A stretch of 64,000 nucleotides of DNA, taken from positions 15,347,501 to 15,411,500 of the forward strand of contig NC_091673.1 in the NCBI RefSeq assembly GCF_042453785.1, read 5' to 3'. Made by a program: the position numbers and the translations under genes. This document shows positions 23,266 through 33,810 of the stretch, piece by piece (position 1 is the stretch's first letter; each line of letters starts with the position of its first letter). Source of the DNA: Malus domestica. Its lineage: Eukaryota > Streptophyta > Magnoliopsida > Rosales > Rosaceae. Under the pieces are notes generated by a model, which saw nothing but the letters and a program-made list of their open reading frames with translations, was not told the origin of the DNA and searched no databases.

Positions 23266-24000
23266 TCGACGCCAATGGCAGCCTCAGCACCTCATTGCGC
23301 CACGACCTGGACGACATCAATGCCGCCGCTACCAAAGCCCTAGATCCCCAGGACCAAGATTCTCAATCTTCTACCTTGCCCACCCCCAAAAAACGACTTC
23401 GTCTTGGTGGTTCTGCCTCAGCAACCCCGCCCCTCGAAATCCATAGTCATCGGCATAATCTTCGGCTACCGCTGCGACCACGTATGGTTTGCATCCACCA
23501 CGACCGCCGCTCCACCAAACCCACCCTCCTCCTCGAGCTCTCGATCTCGACCCACCAGCTCGTCAATGAGATGCAATTAGGGCTCGTCCGCGTGACCCTC
23601 GAGTGCAACGAGTCAGACCACTCCTGACCGTCCCCATTTGGACCGTTCATTGCAACGGTCGTAAATTCGGGTTCGCGGCGAGAAGAAAAGCAAGTGAGAA
23701 GGTGAAATTGATGCTGAAGTTGATGCAGTCGGTGACGGTCGGAGCCGAGGGTAACGCCTGCTGGGTTCGCGCTTGGGTCAGAGGCGGAGTCACGTCAGGA
23801 GGTAATGTACATGATGGCAAATTACGATCACGTGGTGGGGAGCGCTGACTCGGAGTCGTGTTCGAGTCAAGAACTCAGTATCTTCCTGCTCCAGTCCAGG
23901 CACTCTTGGGGCTGGAGTACACCAGCTGGTTTTCAGACAGCAGAAAAAAGAAAAAGAGAAAAGAGAAAAGCAGATGTATGCCACCTGCTGGAAAAATGAC
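23266..24000 (+). other. Gene-like stretch of unknown origin in the LTR element
   Basis: GC-rich, exon-like sequence after the GA20-oxidase fragment. Frames contain LRHDLDDINAAATKALD (about 23293-23345) and VMYMMANYDHVVGSADS (about 23800-23850). I do not recognise the source. Codon use resembles host exons more than the AT-rich repeats that follow, so one or more further captured fragments are possible. Confidence 0.35.
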
Positions 24001-24378
24001 CTCGGGGAAGGCTAGAACGTGCAGGAAAAGAAAAAAAAACTTCTGTATCAAAAGCTACAGCCTCCCCCAAAGGATAGTTGTGGAGCCATCCATCCATCAG
24101 CTTGTCGAAAAAGAAAACAAAAGCAAAAGCAAAGCAGAAAAAAATCGAGAAAAAACAGAAAGGGAGGCACATAGGGACACTGCAAAAGCAAGGAATAAAC
24201 ATCCCACCAGAAAGATGTGATTTACTTTTCTTATTTTTGAATGATGTGTTTTATTTTTCGTATCTTTCTGAGATATCTATATAAACCCCATCAGAGGGTA
24301 ACAAAAAAAAAAAACGGCAAAGCCCAAAATAAATGGGCTGGCATGTTGTGGAGGGCGAAGCCCATAAGCCCAAAATAG

Positions 24379-24722
24379 CACCAACCAGGTGACCAAAAGT
24401 ACGTCCAGTACTCCACAATTAGGCAACCTGCCTCTATTATCACCAACCAGGTGACCTAAAGTACGTCCAGTACTCCAAAATTATTTGGCAACATGCCGCT
24501 ATTACCACCAACCAGGTGATGAAATGTACAACCCGTACTCCAATATCATTTGGCAACTAGCCATTCATGCCATCAACCAGGTGATGAAATGTACAACCCG
24601 TACTCTAATATCATTTGGCAACTAGCCATTCATTCCACCAACCAGGTGATGAAATGTACAACCCGTACTCTCCTTCATGCCACCAACCAGGTGATCAAAA
24701 GTACGCCTAGTACTCCAAATTA
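24379..24722 (+). repeat. Six ~64-bp tandem units
   Basis: Each unit starts 'accaaccaggtga' followed by 'gtacgtccagtactcc' or 'gtacaacccgtactc' and 'catttggcaac'; the last units are shorter. Internal to the LTR element. Confidence 0.9.
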
Positions 24723-24725
24723 TAC

Positions 24726-24935
24726 ATGAGCATTACTCATGTCATTCATACATAAACATTCATGAGCATCACTCATGACAATCATACATAAACATTCATG
24801 ATCATCATTCATGTCAACATTCATGAGCATCACTCATGTTAACATTCATAAGCATCACTCATGACAACATCCATAAGCATCACTCATGTTAATCAACATA
24901 AACATTCATGAGCATCACTCATGACAATCAGCTTC
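24726..24935 (+). repeat. Hairpin-type tandem repeat 'catgagcatcactcatg'
   Basis: Seven or eight units of about 25-30 bases, each containing the self-complementary word catgagcatcactcatg or a close variant. Internal to the LTR element. Confidence 0.85.
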
Positions 24936-25039
24936 AAAAGCTTCATTTACAGAGCTCTAGCTTTAAAGCTTCATTTGCAAAGCTTCACCTACAAAGCTTC
25001 AATGCAGGGTATACAAATACCACATCTGAACAACCGCCA

Positions 25040-25645
25040 CTTCGGCCCATACATGGATTCAATTTTAAGTCTCCAGCCAACAGACTCTATTGACTGAAGA
25101 CTTGGGGGACTACATTATGTACCATATATTAGGCCTCAACTGGGCCTCATGAAAAATACTTTGGGGACTTAGCCCATTATTTATGTATTAAGGAGCGAGC
25201 CCTTATTCTATAAAAGGGACTCCCTCACTTTCATTAGAGAGCACCCATTATTTATGTACTGATGAGCGAGCCCATATTTTATACAAGGGACTTCCTCACC
25301 TTCATTAGAGAGCAACGCCGCTAGCTGAGCAACCGCCTCACCGCGAGCATTACTCCTAGCCCATCACTTATATATTGAGAAGCGAGCCCTTATTCTATAA
25401 AAGGGACTCCCTCACCTTCATTAGAGAGCAACGTCGCCAGCTGAGCAACCGTCTCACTGCGAGCATCACTCCTAGCCCATCATTCATGTATTGAGGAGCA
25501 AACCCTTATTCTATAAAAGGGACTCCTTCACCATCATTAGAGAGCATCGCTGAGCAATTGTCTCGCTACGAGCATCGACTCTAGCCCATCATATATGTAT
25601 TAAGGAGCGAGCTTTTATTCTATAAAAGGGACTCCCTCACTTCCA
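25040..25645 (+). repeat. Internal LTR-like start plus array of LTR promoter-like units
   Basis: 25040-25112 repeats the polypurine-side sequence found at 25786-25858, ending in 'gaagacttgggggactac', and 25113-25230 resembles a diverged LTR beginning. It is followed by units of about 70-120 bases, each with a TATA-like block near 25200, 25271, 25387, 25503 and 25613 ('cttattctataaaaggg' or variants), matching the TATA block of the LTRs. Confidence 0.75.
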
Positions 25646-25858
25646 ACGCCACAAACCGAGCCAACCAAGGCAACATAAGCCACAAGCAGAGCAGCCTCGC
25701 AACATGTGCTACTTTTGGTTGAGCATCATTTTGGATTAGGCACCACCTCATACCGAGTATCAGTCCTAGACAACATCTAGTTACTTCAGCCCACACATGG
25801 ACTGAATTTCAAGTCTCTAGCCAAAAGACTCTATTGACTGAAGACTTGGGGGACTACT

Positions 25859-26196
25859 GTTTATACCATATTTAGGGCCTCCGTATTTAGACCTCGTATA
25901 AATAGTCGGGGGACTCAAATGTAATTATGTAATAAAGGAAGGGGCAAATATGTAATTAGGGGATGAACCCTTATTCTATAAAAGGGCCTCTTCACCCTCA
26001 CAATCCCTAAGCCTCTCCTATCTAGAGCAAAGCTCTCACACTTTCTTCCTCATAAATACTCTCAGAGAAATATAATCAGTGTGGACGTAGCCCAAACATT
26101 GAGGTGAACCACGATACATCTTGTGTTATTTACATTTCTTGCAAATTCACGGTCGGATTTACGTTGTTCCAAGACCTCCGGTTTTGTGCATCAACA
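25859..26196 (+). repeat. 3' LTR
   Basis: Partner of 22531-22869, same ends, TATA-like block at about 25968-25986; followed by the GTCTA duplication. Confidence 0.9.
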
Positions 26197-26393
26197 GTCT
26201 ACATCTTCAAACAACATGTGAAGGGAAAACATTTTGTGAGAGTTTTTCATTACTTGTTAAAACGCTAATAGAAATTACTGACACAGAAAAATCTTGTATT
26301 TTATTTCATTTTCAATTTAAAGACAATAACAACTTAAATATTAAAGACTTCAACAACTTAAATTTAAAAACTACAACAACTTAAATTTAAAGG

Positions 26394-27345
26394 CTACAAC
26401 AAATGATTATAATAATGATCTTCATCCGTCATTGTAGGAGTATAGTCGGATGTTGTAAACAACTCCTGTCGGGCCATAATTTTCCTTTTTTTCCTATCAA
26501 AATATGCCTTACTCATTGGAGTATAATTCATACTATCCATTTCCATGTTCTTATCATCCATCTCTTCTTGTATTTGTTTTGCCCGTTCTTTATGTCTACG
26601 CTTCATTTCTTCCGCGACAATGACATTTTGCTCCGCCATTAATCGCATTGAGGAGACCATTTCCTCTCGAAAGGTTAACTCTTCATTTTCCATGCCCTTT
26701 TCCTTAATTTTCTAGCCTTGTTTCATCTCATAGCCTTAGGTATGGAAGATTGACCTGGAGACGGATTTTCTAGTCTTGTTTCTTCAATGATAGGAGATAC
26801 TTATTCATCCCCAATTGTATTTGAGGAAACATTTCCGAACACTGACGTAGGACCAAATCTTTCTTGAGGTGAATTTTGAAATAACATCCACTTTTTACAA
26901 ATTTTCCAACAACCTTGATGAGTAAAGGGTTATTTCATGTCATCCATATACAATTGCTCCGCTTGGCGTTCCTAGAAAATATAATTACAAAAATTAATTT
27001 ATGAAACTAATATTTAAAAAACTTGTGACAATACTTACTTTGTCGTATAGATTGGCTCTGCTTTCATGTCTCATTTCGGCCGTTATCATGTCTTGATGCC
27101 ATTTATTCAACCTTGGATGAAGATGTTTTTTCCATTGTGAAGAACAACTCTCATGGTTTCTGGGGTTCGGTGGAGTGATGCCTTTGTAGAACTCATAGTG
27201 CTTTTTGGATGTACGAGTCAGATTCCTTCATTTGTTTGAGAAATACCATTGACACTATCTTCCGAAACTCATCTATAAGCCTTGCAAAGAGTTTCCATCT
27301 TCTTTTCGGATCCAAACCTTTCTTTTGGTTGAAGATGTGGTCATT
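26394..27345 (-). pseudogene. Pong-type ORF1 (Myb/NAM-associated), copy A
   Basis: The 3' part is open (26693-26394, 99 codons): charged, helical sequence with ENEELTFREEMVSSMRLMAE and ELFTTSDYTPTMTDEDHYYN. This is the C-terminal part of the Myb-like/NAM-associated partner protein that Pong-like PIF elements need beside the transposase. An upstream exon-like part reaches about 27345. Same gene in copy B at 29405-29990. Confidence 0.65.
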
Positions 27346-27576
27346 TGAAAATTATTGAAAAAATTAAAAGAAAGATTATTGGAGAGGTAAGAGAATAGAA
27401 TGTGAAGAATTGAAATAAAATGGTATAAGATGGTATGGAATGGTGAAAATGATGCGAGAAATGGCTTAGGTATTTATTAAAAAAAAATTAGAGTTTAAAT
27501 TTCATCTTTTTTTTTTAATTCCAACGGTTACATGACGTCAACTAGCCGTTTCTAGTTGGCATCAAGATGACATCAT

Positions 27577-27766
27577 GTTTGGCCATCCCCAATTGAGCTG
27601 GCCAAAGGGTTATAGGCCAAAACATAGCCCGTTTTGACACAAAACTCATCTTCATATAGGATTGGGGTAAAAAAAATTGGGACGCACTGGGCCATAAATT
27701 AGCCAAATGGTTAGCGGGCTGGCCAAAGAAAGCCAACTAGCCCGATTTTTGAAAGCCAAGAATTGA
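27577..27766. repeat. ~190-bp direct repeat, right copy
   Basis: Same orientation as 20018-20216, with 'ggccatccccaattgagc' at the start and the shared 'cgttttgacacaaaactcat'. Confidence 0.55.
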
Positions 27767-29214
27767 ATAGTTGCCTGGCCGTAATTTATTCTTGAATTTT
27801 CTTATCAAATTAAAGTAAAGTTGTGTTCTTAATTTGCGAGACATCAAAATAAAAGTTTTAGAGAAATTAAGGGCGTGTTCGGTAACTTAATGCAAAACAA
27901 TTTTTGAACAACTGTTGTGTAAAACGAAAAGGGCAAATAAAATTTTACATTTTTATGATTTCTTTTGCTAGTTTAATATCTTAGAATGAGTTTTGAGAAT
28001 AAAAACTTTGAAAACGCATATGGTACCAATACTTATAATGTCATAAAAATATAAACTTGTGTGTTGGTAGTAATGGTGCTATTGGTGGCAGTGATGGTGG
28101 TTGAGATGAGAGTGGCAGTGGCAGATCCAGGAAATAATATTAGGGGGGGTCAGTAAGAATAGTGCTTGCAACGCGCAAATTTTTTTTACCAAAAATAGCA
28201 TGCATATCGCCATTTCATCGAGTCTTGTTAGGCGTGAAGTTATTTGGAAATGTATACTGCACACTTGTTAATGCTTCATTTGCGAGGGTAACTAACATGT
28301 TCCAAGACTGCTCCCATATAAATGCTTAACAAATAAACAAATTTATCTTGAACACACTAATAATGTTTGATATCATTGCATCCCATTAATATGTTTGTCC
28401 AAAAATGATGATGTTGGAGGGCATGTATGAAGCCAACTCTAATCTTCAAAAGGGCAGCATCCAAGGTATCCATAGACATTCATCGAAGTTCGGAAGGTCA
28501 GCAACCAAGGTATCCATGAACGTTCACCGAAGTTCGAGGCATTTGCCACTAGAGACTGGTGTTGGTAGCAATGGTGGTTGGAGTGGTGGTAAGAGTGAGG
28601 GTAAATAGTGAAGGTGGTAGTGGCCATGATCAGGGTAATGGGGTGGAGAATGTGGTGGGACGTGGTGGTGGTAATGAAGGTGGCCGCAACAGTGAAACAG
28701 CTGAGGTGGTGGTGGCGACGAGGTGCATGTGGTGTAGTCAAGGTGAGATTGTGGCGGTGGTGTTGGCTGCAATAATGAGACCGTAGAGGTGGTGGTGTCC
28801 ATGGTTGTGACTTGCGAGGGTGATAATGATGGTTGACATGATCACGGTCGTGATACTCTAACTTTGTTTTATAATGTATCTTTTTTTTCTTATTTTGAAA
28901 ATTGATGTTGGGTATGGTCTGCCACTTTTGGTGTTACGTTATGTTTCAACGTGCAACTTCTTTAATATCAATCTAATCTCAGCCGCCGTATTTGATCCAA
29001 CTGTCTTAAAACGCAGTGCACAAGACATTTTGCCTAAAAGGGTCCGCTATTCCCAGTTTGAGTTTGCCACTATTTTCTCCCTCCACTTCCTCCAAAAATC
29101 AAAATTAACGTTAAATCTTATCACGTGCACACCACCTGACTCTCCTTTGAGGACCAAAGCGTCACTTCGCTAGCCCTTCAGACACAAAAACTATAGAATC
29201 ATACATATTTGCAT
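27767..29214. other. Intron spacer between the Harbinger copies
   Basis: No gene seen. 28550-28810 is rich in ggtggt words (simple-sequence-like), which produces long proline/histidine or glycine/valine frames on both strands. Near 28120-28160 'ggcagatccaggaaataata' with a G run resembles the start of a repeat also seen near 52780-52810. Confidence 0.4.
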
Positions 29215-29390
29215 ATTTTTACATTTTAGAAATTTAAGGTTTTCAATTATTTTAAAGAATGAAGCGTTTGAACTACCCTCACATGTTGTGCACATGCTTC
29301 CATTTAACAAAAATTTGGATGGAATGAATGAAAAATTAATAGCATGGGGCAAATTAGCAAAAAACTAAAATAAAATTTAAGTCTATAATT
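29215..29390. mobile_element. Fragment related to the 914-bp foldback
   Basis: 'cacatgttgtgcacatg..' followed by 'ggatggaatgaatgaaaaat' and 'ggggcaaattagc' matches one arm of the element at 5157-6070, diverged and truncated. Confidence 0.6.
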
Positions 29391-29404
29391 TTTGTAATTA
29401 CATT

Positions 29405-29990
29405 TTCTAGGAATGCCAAGCGGAGCAATTGTAAATGAATGACATGAAAAAACCCTTTACTCATCAAGGTTGTTAGGAAATTTGTAAAGGGTGGGTGTTA
29501 TTTCAAGCTCCACCTCAAGAAATATTTGGTCATACGCCGGTGTTCGGAAATGTGTCCTCAAATACAGTTGGGGATGAAGAAGCTTCCCCTATCATTGAAA
29601 AAAAAATTAAGGCTAGAAAATCCGTCTTCGGGTCAATCTTCCATACCTAAGGCTATGACACGAAACAAGGCTAAAAAATTGAAGAAAAAGTTCAAGGAAA
29701 ATGAGGAGTTAACTTTTCAAGAGGAAATGGCATCCTCGTTGCGATTAATGGCGGATCAAAATGCCATTACCGCTAAAGAAAGGAAGGGTAGACACGAAGA
29801 ACGGGCAAAACAAATATAAGAAGAGATAGATGATAGGAGCATGGAAATGGACAATATGAATTATACTTCAATGAGTACGGCATATTTTGATAGGAAAATG
29901 AGAGAAATTATGGCCCGACGGGAGTTGTTTACAACATCCGACTATACTCCTACAAAGGCGGATAAAGATCATTATTATAATTAGTTGTTG
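29405..29990 (+). pseudogene. Pong-type ORF1, copy B
   Basis: Contains ENEELTFQEEMASSLRLMAD and ELFTTSDYTPTKADKDHYYN as in copy A. A stop follows RAKQI at about 29817, and the frame continues afterwards with EEIDDRSMEMDNMNYTSMS, so it is broken. Confidence 0.65.
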
Positions 29991-30266
29991 TAGTCTTTAA
30001 TATTTAAGTTGTAGTCTTTAAATTTAAATTGTAGTTTTAATATTTAAGTTGTACTCTTTAATATTTAAGTTGTTATGGTCTTTAAATTGAAACTTAAACA
30101 AGTAATGAAACTTTAACAACATGAAACAAAATACAAGATTTTTCTGTATCAGTAATTTCTATCAGCGTTTTAACAAGTAATGGAAAACTTTCACAAAATG
30201 TTTTCCTTTCACATCAACAAGCATGCTGTTTGAAGATGCAGACCATGTGGAGTGCTACAAAAGAAA

Positions 30267-30465
30267 GGATAAGGATCCTCTCCTGAGCAGATGGAGAGGA
30301 TCCTCCTGACCAGGCTCATCGGGCCATTCATTTTTTATCCAACGGTTATAATTATTATAACTTTTAGAGGGGCCCCCTGTTTGTAGCCGTTGGATAAAAA
30401 ATGAACGGCCCGATGGGCCTGGTCAGGAGGATCCTCTCCATCTGCTCAGGAGAGGATCCTGGTCC
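30267..30465. mobile_element. 199-bp Mutator-type MITE (foldback), copy 2
   Basis: Terminal inverted repeats of about 77 bases, nearly perfect (aggatcctctcctgagcaga and its complement), with ends GGA..TCC and a perfect 9-base duplication CAAAAGAAA (30258-30266; 30466-30474). Copy A of the Harbinger element has the empty site 'acaaaagaaaagcaagag' (complement near 22420-22435), confirming the insertion. The centre shares 'aggggccccctgtttgtagc' with copy 1 at 3694-3892. Confidence 0.92.
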
Positions 30466-30769
30466 CAAAAGAAAAGCAAGAGTAGGCTTGCTTTTTGACT
30501 TTGGGAACATTTATCTAGAGAAGCTAGTGGATGAAATGTGATGTCTTGCCTTTTATTTAATGCAAGAAAATGCTTGCATTAAATTTAAACAACATTTAAG
30601 TTTCAATTGTAGTCTTTAATATTTAAGTACTACTTGGGGGAGTTATTGAAACTTAAACAACATTTAACAAATAACAACATAACCTCCACCTTAGTAATAC
30701 TTGGGGAAGTTATTAGAACTTAAACAACATTTGGTTTATTATGCCTACCCCATTGTTTTTTTAACCCAA

Positions 30770-32060
30770 AGATGTGCAACAAGATCCTATTGTAGGTACT
30801 TGTTTGTGGTACGCGAACGTATCATCCTATGACGCCTCATGTATTCATTTCAAATTAGGCCCATCATATATTATCGCACTAGCCCTTCTTGACTTATTTG
30901 GATCATATTGGTCGTCATCATACTCTCCATCAATATAGTCGTCTCGCTCATCCTCCACAATCATGTTGTGTAATATGATGCACGACATCATGATGAAGTT
31001 TAGTTTACCTTGACTCCACCTTCTTGCCAGTTTCTTAATGATTTTTCACTATGCTTGTAGAATACCGAAAGCTCTCTCAACATCTTTCCAGTACGCCTCT
31101 TGGTGTAAGGTAAACCACCTTTCGGTGTCATCCACAAGGTTTGCAATTGCTTGGACAAGTGTCGCCCACTCTGGGTAGATGCCATTTGCTAGGTAATACC
31201 CCATATTGTACTGACGCCTGTTGAGGTGATTTACCCTCCGTCGGGTCATTAAAGATGGGTGAACGCCCGAGTACTATAATGTTTGGGATCCTATGACTCC
31301 AAAGAAAGCATGTCAGATTCATATGTCAAACGAGGTAACCGCTTCTAAAACAATAGTTAGCTTTCTCGATCTTCCACTAAATCCTCTTTACCATCCGGTA
31401 GAACAGCTCTTCCACTGCCAATGCATACAATCTAATAACCCTATCATGTCCGGAAAGTCACGTTTTTCAACTTTACGAATGAGCCGAGCAAGATCTGCTT
31501 GATTTGGTTCACGAAGGTACTCCTTTTTGTAAATCTGAACAAATTGTGTGACAACATTGTGCAAGATTATCAAGGCATGTAGACTCAGACATACCATATG
31601 TTTCATCCATCGCATTAGCTGGAGAGGCATAGGCCAATATTCGAAATGCAATAGTAACCTTTTTATGAGGTAAGAAACCAGAATAGCTTGCTCTATCAAT
31701 CTTTTTCCGAAAGTATGGATTGACATGTTAGACATCATGAAGCAAACACTCGAAGACATGACGCACCATTCAGAAGCGACGTCTGAAATCCTCTTCTGGG
31801 TACACTGTGTTGGAGTTGAAGTAGTTGTTCATCAAAGTTTCATGCAGATCTCTCTTTTTCGTGGTCTGTAAGAGCGACCAACAACAAAGCCACCCAATTG
31901 AGATTGTTATTGAGTTTCCTCACATGCCATGGCCCCAGCCATTGCTACCATAAATGTTGTGTTGCGCCATGCTTCGTCTTCTTCATCGGACTCCTCATCT
32001 TCTCGTCTCCGCTCAGCCCATTTATCTTCCAGTTTAGAATTGGATGAGGACCCTCAGTTG
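30770..32060 (-). pseudogene. PIF/Harbinger transposase, copy B, decayed
   Basis: Same HARBI1-like protein as at 20831-22140: LLLHFEYWPMPLQLM-type frame (31650), RWFTLHQEAYWKDVERAFGI (about 31070-31130) and the conserved tail. Several stops and shifts. Confidence 0.75.
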
Positions 32061-33277
32061 GAATTCATTGCAAACTTGAATTGAAATAACAAATTTTAGT
32101 CAATAACAAGAGATATTGGAGAGGGCAAAGATGAAGGTGCGAATTCTACCCCAATATCTAGCCAATTTATTAACATTGGAAGCTGAAGATAAGAAGTGTC
32201 ACGTAGATAATAATCTTATCTAAAATTTGTATAACCAATTACATCTCGACACGTGGCAGTCAAAATCCTATCTAAAAAATTATAAGATTACATAAAGATA
32301 AGATATATGGAGAGTTACTCACTTTAGCCACACGTGTCATTCGAAATCCTATCCTAAAAATTATTGAGATTATATAAGGATAAGAAATCCAGAAGCTTAT
32401 TCATTTAGGAACAAGTCACACTCAAAATATGTCCGAAAACCTTATTTTAATATGGTAGTTTAATTCAATTAACCAATAAATTAAAGAACAAACTTAAAAT
32501 AATAAATTATTGAGGGGCCTGACACTGTTCAATAAAAAAAAATTCTTGTAGGGCTATAATTTGAACGGGGGCTAAACATTGTTCTTTCGGTTGAAGATGA
32601 TCTACTATATATTTCTTATCTATTTGGTTAGTCTGAGAAGTCATAGAAGGCTGGAAATGCTCCATCAACAACACTATTAATTGATTTCTTGAAGGCTTGG
32701 TACAAGGGATATTCAGACATCCTCCTTTTGGAAGAAGACATGAATTTCAATTCACGAGCTGCTTCTCTATCTATAAGTTATATGGTTTTCTCTTCTGGTC
32801 TGACTCAGTAAATCATTGTTCAATTCCTCGAAAGTAATATTAGTTCTAACGGAAATGCTCAACAGGAATGAATTTTCTGTTTTCAAGATTCCGAAGTACC
32901 TCTTGAAAACATCCAAAATTTCCAATTCTACGACAATATACGCTTGGTCTTTGGTATGCCATTTTCGAGTTGATATCTTGTGATGTATCTGTATTCTATT
33001 AACTTACTTTTAGGAAATCTGACAACGTGGAAGTTATCTCCTTGTTTCAACGGATATAGCAGCCAGAGGGGTTGACCTGCCAGACACTACTCATATATAC
33101 AACTTTGATCTGCCAAGAACTGCTGTTGATTATCTTCATCGAGCTGGAAGAACAGGTAGGAAACCGTTTTCAGACAAGAAATGCTCTGTTACCAACATTA
33201 TAATGTCCGAGGAGCGGTTTGCTTTGCAAAAATATGAAAACGAGTTGATGTTGAACTGTGAAGAGGTAATTGTATAG

Positions 33278-33810
33278 AATCAGTGGAAGTCTCAGTCTGT
33301 AGCTCTAGGAGTAGATTATGTATCCCTTTCCTCGTACAAGGAAAATAGTACAATGAGAAAGGGTAAAGTGAGAACAATTCCGGTAGATAACCACAAAGCA
33401 ATCATAAATGCTTCATAGCATAAGAGCATTTGTGGATGCTCGATTAGTCCTTTCTCTTAATCTTCAGGTTTCATGAATATGTAAATCTTTGCACGCTAGA
33501 CAGTCAATATACATTGTCTTAACTTTTTGATGGACACGCATACAGTTAGACTGAATCATAACTCGTTCTCGGAAGTGGATTCACAGAATTCGCGTGCAAG
33601 GGAGTTGTTACTTGATTCGGTTATTTTAGGAACAATGAAATGGCATAGTTGCTTATAGCTGCTTGATGTTTGCAAAATAACAAGGTTTATACACATCCGG
33701 AACATGATTGTCTTGCTCTACTGACATGAGTATATATGGTGATTGCTATTGCATTTTCTCTTTAACTTCCATCCTGGTATACCCAAAAACTACAAGGATG
33801 GAGGGATGTT
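33278..33810. other. Convergent spacer between RH58 pseudogene and APL1
   Basis: 3' regions of the two genes; nothing else recognised. Confidence 0.5.

Larger units (their letters stand above)
22531..26196 (+). mobile_element. Non-autonomous LTR retrotransposon carrying GA20-oxidase sequence
   Basis: LTRs 22531-22869 (339 bp) and 25859-26196 (338 bp) begin TGTTTATACC and end CATCAACA, with a perfect 5-base duplication GTCTA on each side (22526-22530; 26197-26201). Just inside the left LTR is 'tggcgccgtctgtgggaa', the primer-binding-site position, and before the right LTR a purine-rich 'agacttgggggact'. Orientation is plus. Each LTR has a TATA-like 'attctataaaaggg'. No gag or pol frame is recognised; instead there is a GA20-oxidase fragment, another unidentified gene-like stretch and three blocks of tandem repeats. 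LTRs differ at a handful of positions, so the insertion is fairly young. It lies inside PIF/Harbinger copy A. Confidence 0.9.
20217..27576. mobile_element. Pong-like PIF/Harbinger element, copy A (interrupted)
   Basis: Left end 'tcatctccaaccgaaagggc' is typical for plant PIF/Harbinger DNA transposons. Inside are a transposase region on plus (about 20831-22140) and a Myb/NAM-associated second ORF on minus (about 26394-27345), the head-to-tail arrangement known for Pong-like elements. Without the LTR insertion at 22531-26196 the element is about 3.7 kb. The right terminus is not cleanly resolved. Both reading regions contain stops and shifts, so it is not autonomous now. It lies in the enlarged RH58 intron and is an inverted paralogue of copy B. 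Confidence 0.75.
29391..32610 (-). mobile_element. Pong-like PIF/Harbinger element, copy B (inverted to copy A)
   Basis: Transposase lies on minus (about 32060-30770) and ORF1 on plus (about 29405-29990), the reverse of copy A. The end near 32607 reads 'ctttcggttgaagatgatc', the complement of copy A's left end. The other end seems truncated where it meets the foldback fragment near 29390. Resemblance to copy A is roughly 85-90 percent by eye. A 199-bp Mutator-type MITE interrupts it. Stops in both genes make it inactive. Confidence 0.75.
17934..33277 (+). pseudogene. RH58: Decayed DEAD-box RNA helicase 58 (chloroplast type), split by a ~12.9-kb intron
   Basis: Intact relatives are chloroplast DEAD-box helicases. 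The order of pieces follows the family: plastid-transit-like start at 17934; IMEELGFVAPT and QALPTLFFG at 18190-18285; motif I as TGSRKT with Arg for Gly, then LTYLLLIFSAM (18356-18470) and motif Ia as VVPTGELGMQ with Gly for Arg; VTKVARMLAAKP (18607); AEPPTIVVATIGSL (18866) and VLVIDE (18950); QTVFASASIP (19205); SSIIFVGEQ ending at 19731; then, after the giant intron, DMNFNSRAASL (32740), [15 protein letters not shown] (33040), HRAGRTGR (33139) and a natural stop at 33275-33277. Breaks: frame loss after EQEPLTVC at 18155, another in the next piece, a one-base loss near 18913, in-frame stops in the 19150-19420 exons, and TGA for Arg in EI-QRGSYL at 33018. Motif I and Ia changes alone would probably abolish ATP use. 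Donor near 19732 and acceptor near 32633 bound the mobile-element-filled intron. Confidence 0.88.

Noticed and set aside
24379-24935. Regularly spaced repeats that resemble a CRISPR array
   Set aside because: Units are contiguous tandem repeats without unique spacers, inside a plant LTR element; no cas genes.
28439-28802. Long His/Thr/Pro-rich frames on minus and Gly/Val-rich frame on plus
   Set aside because: Caused by ggtggt-rich simple sequence in all frames.
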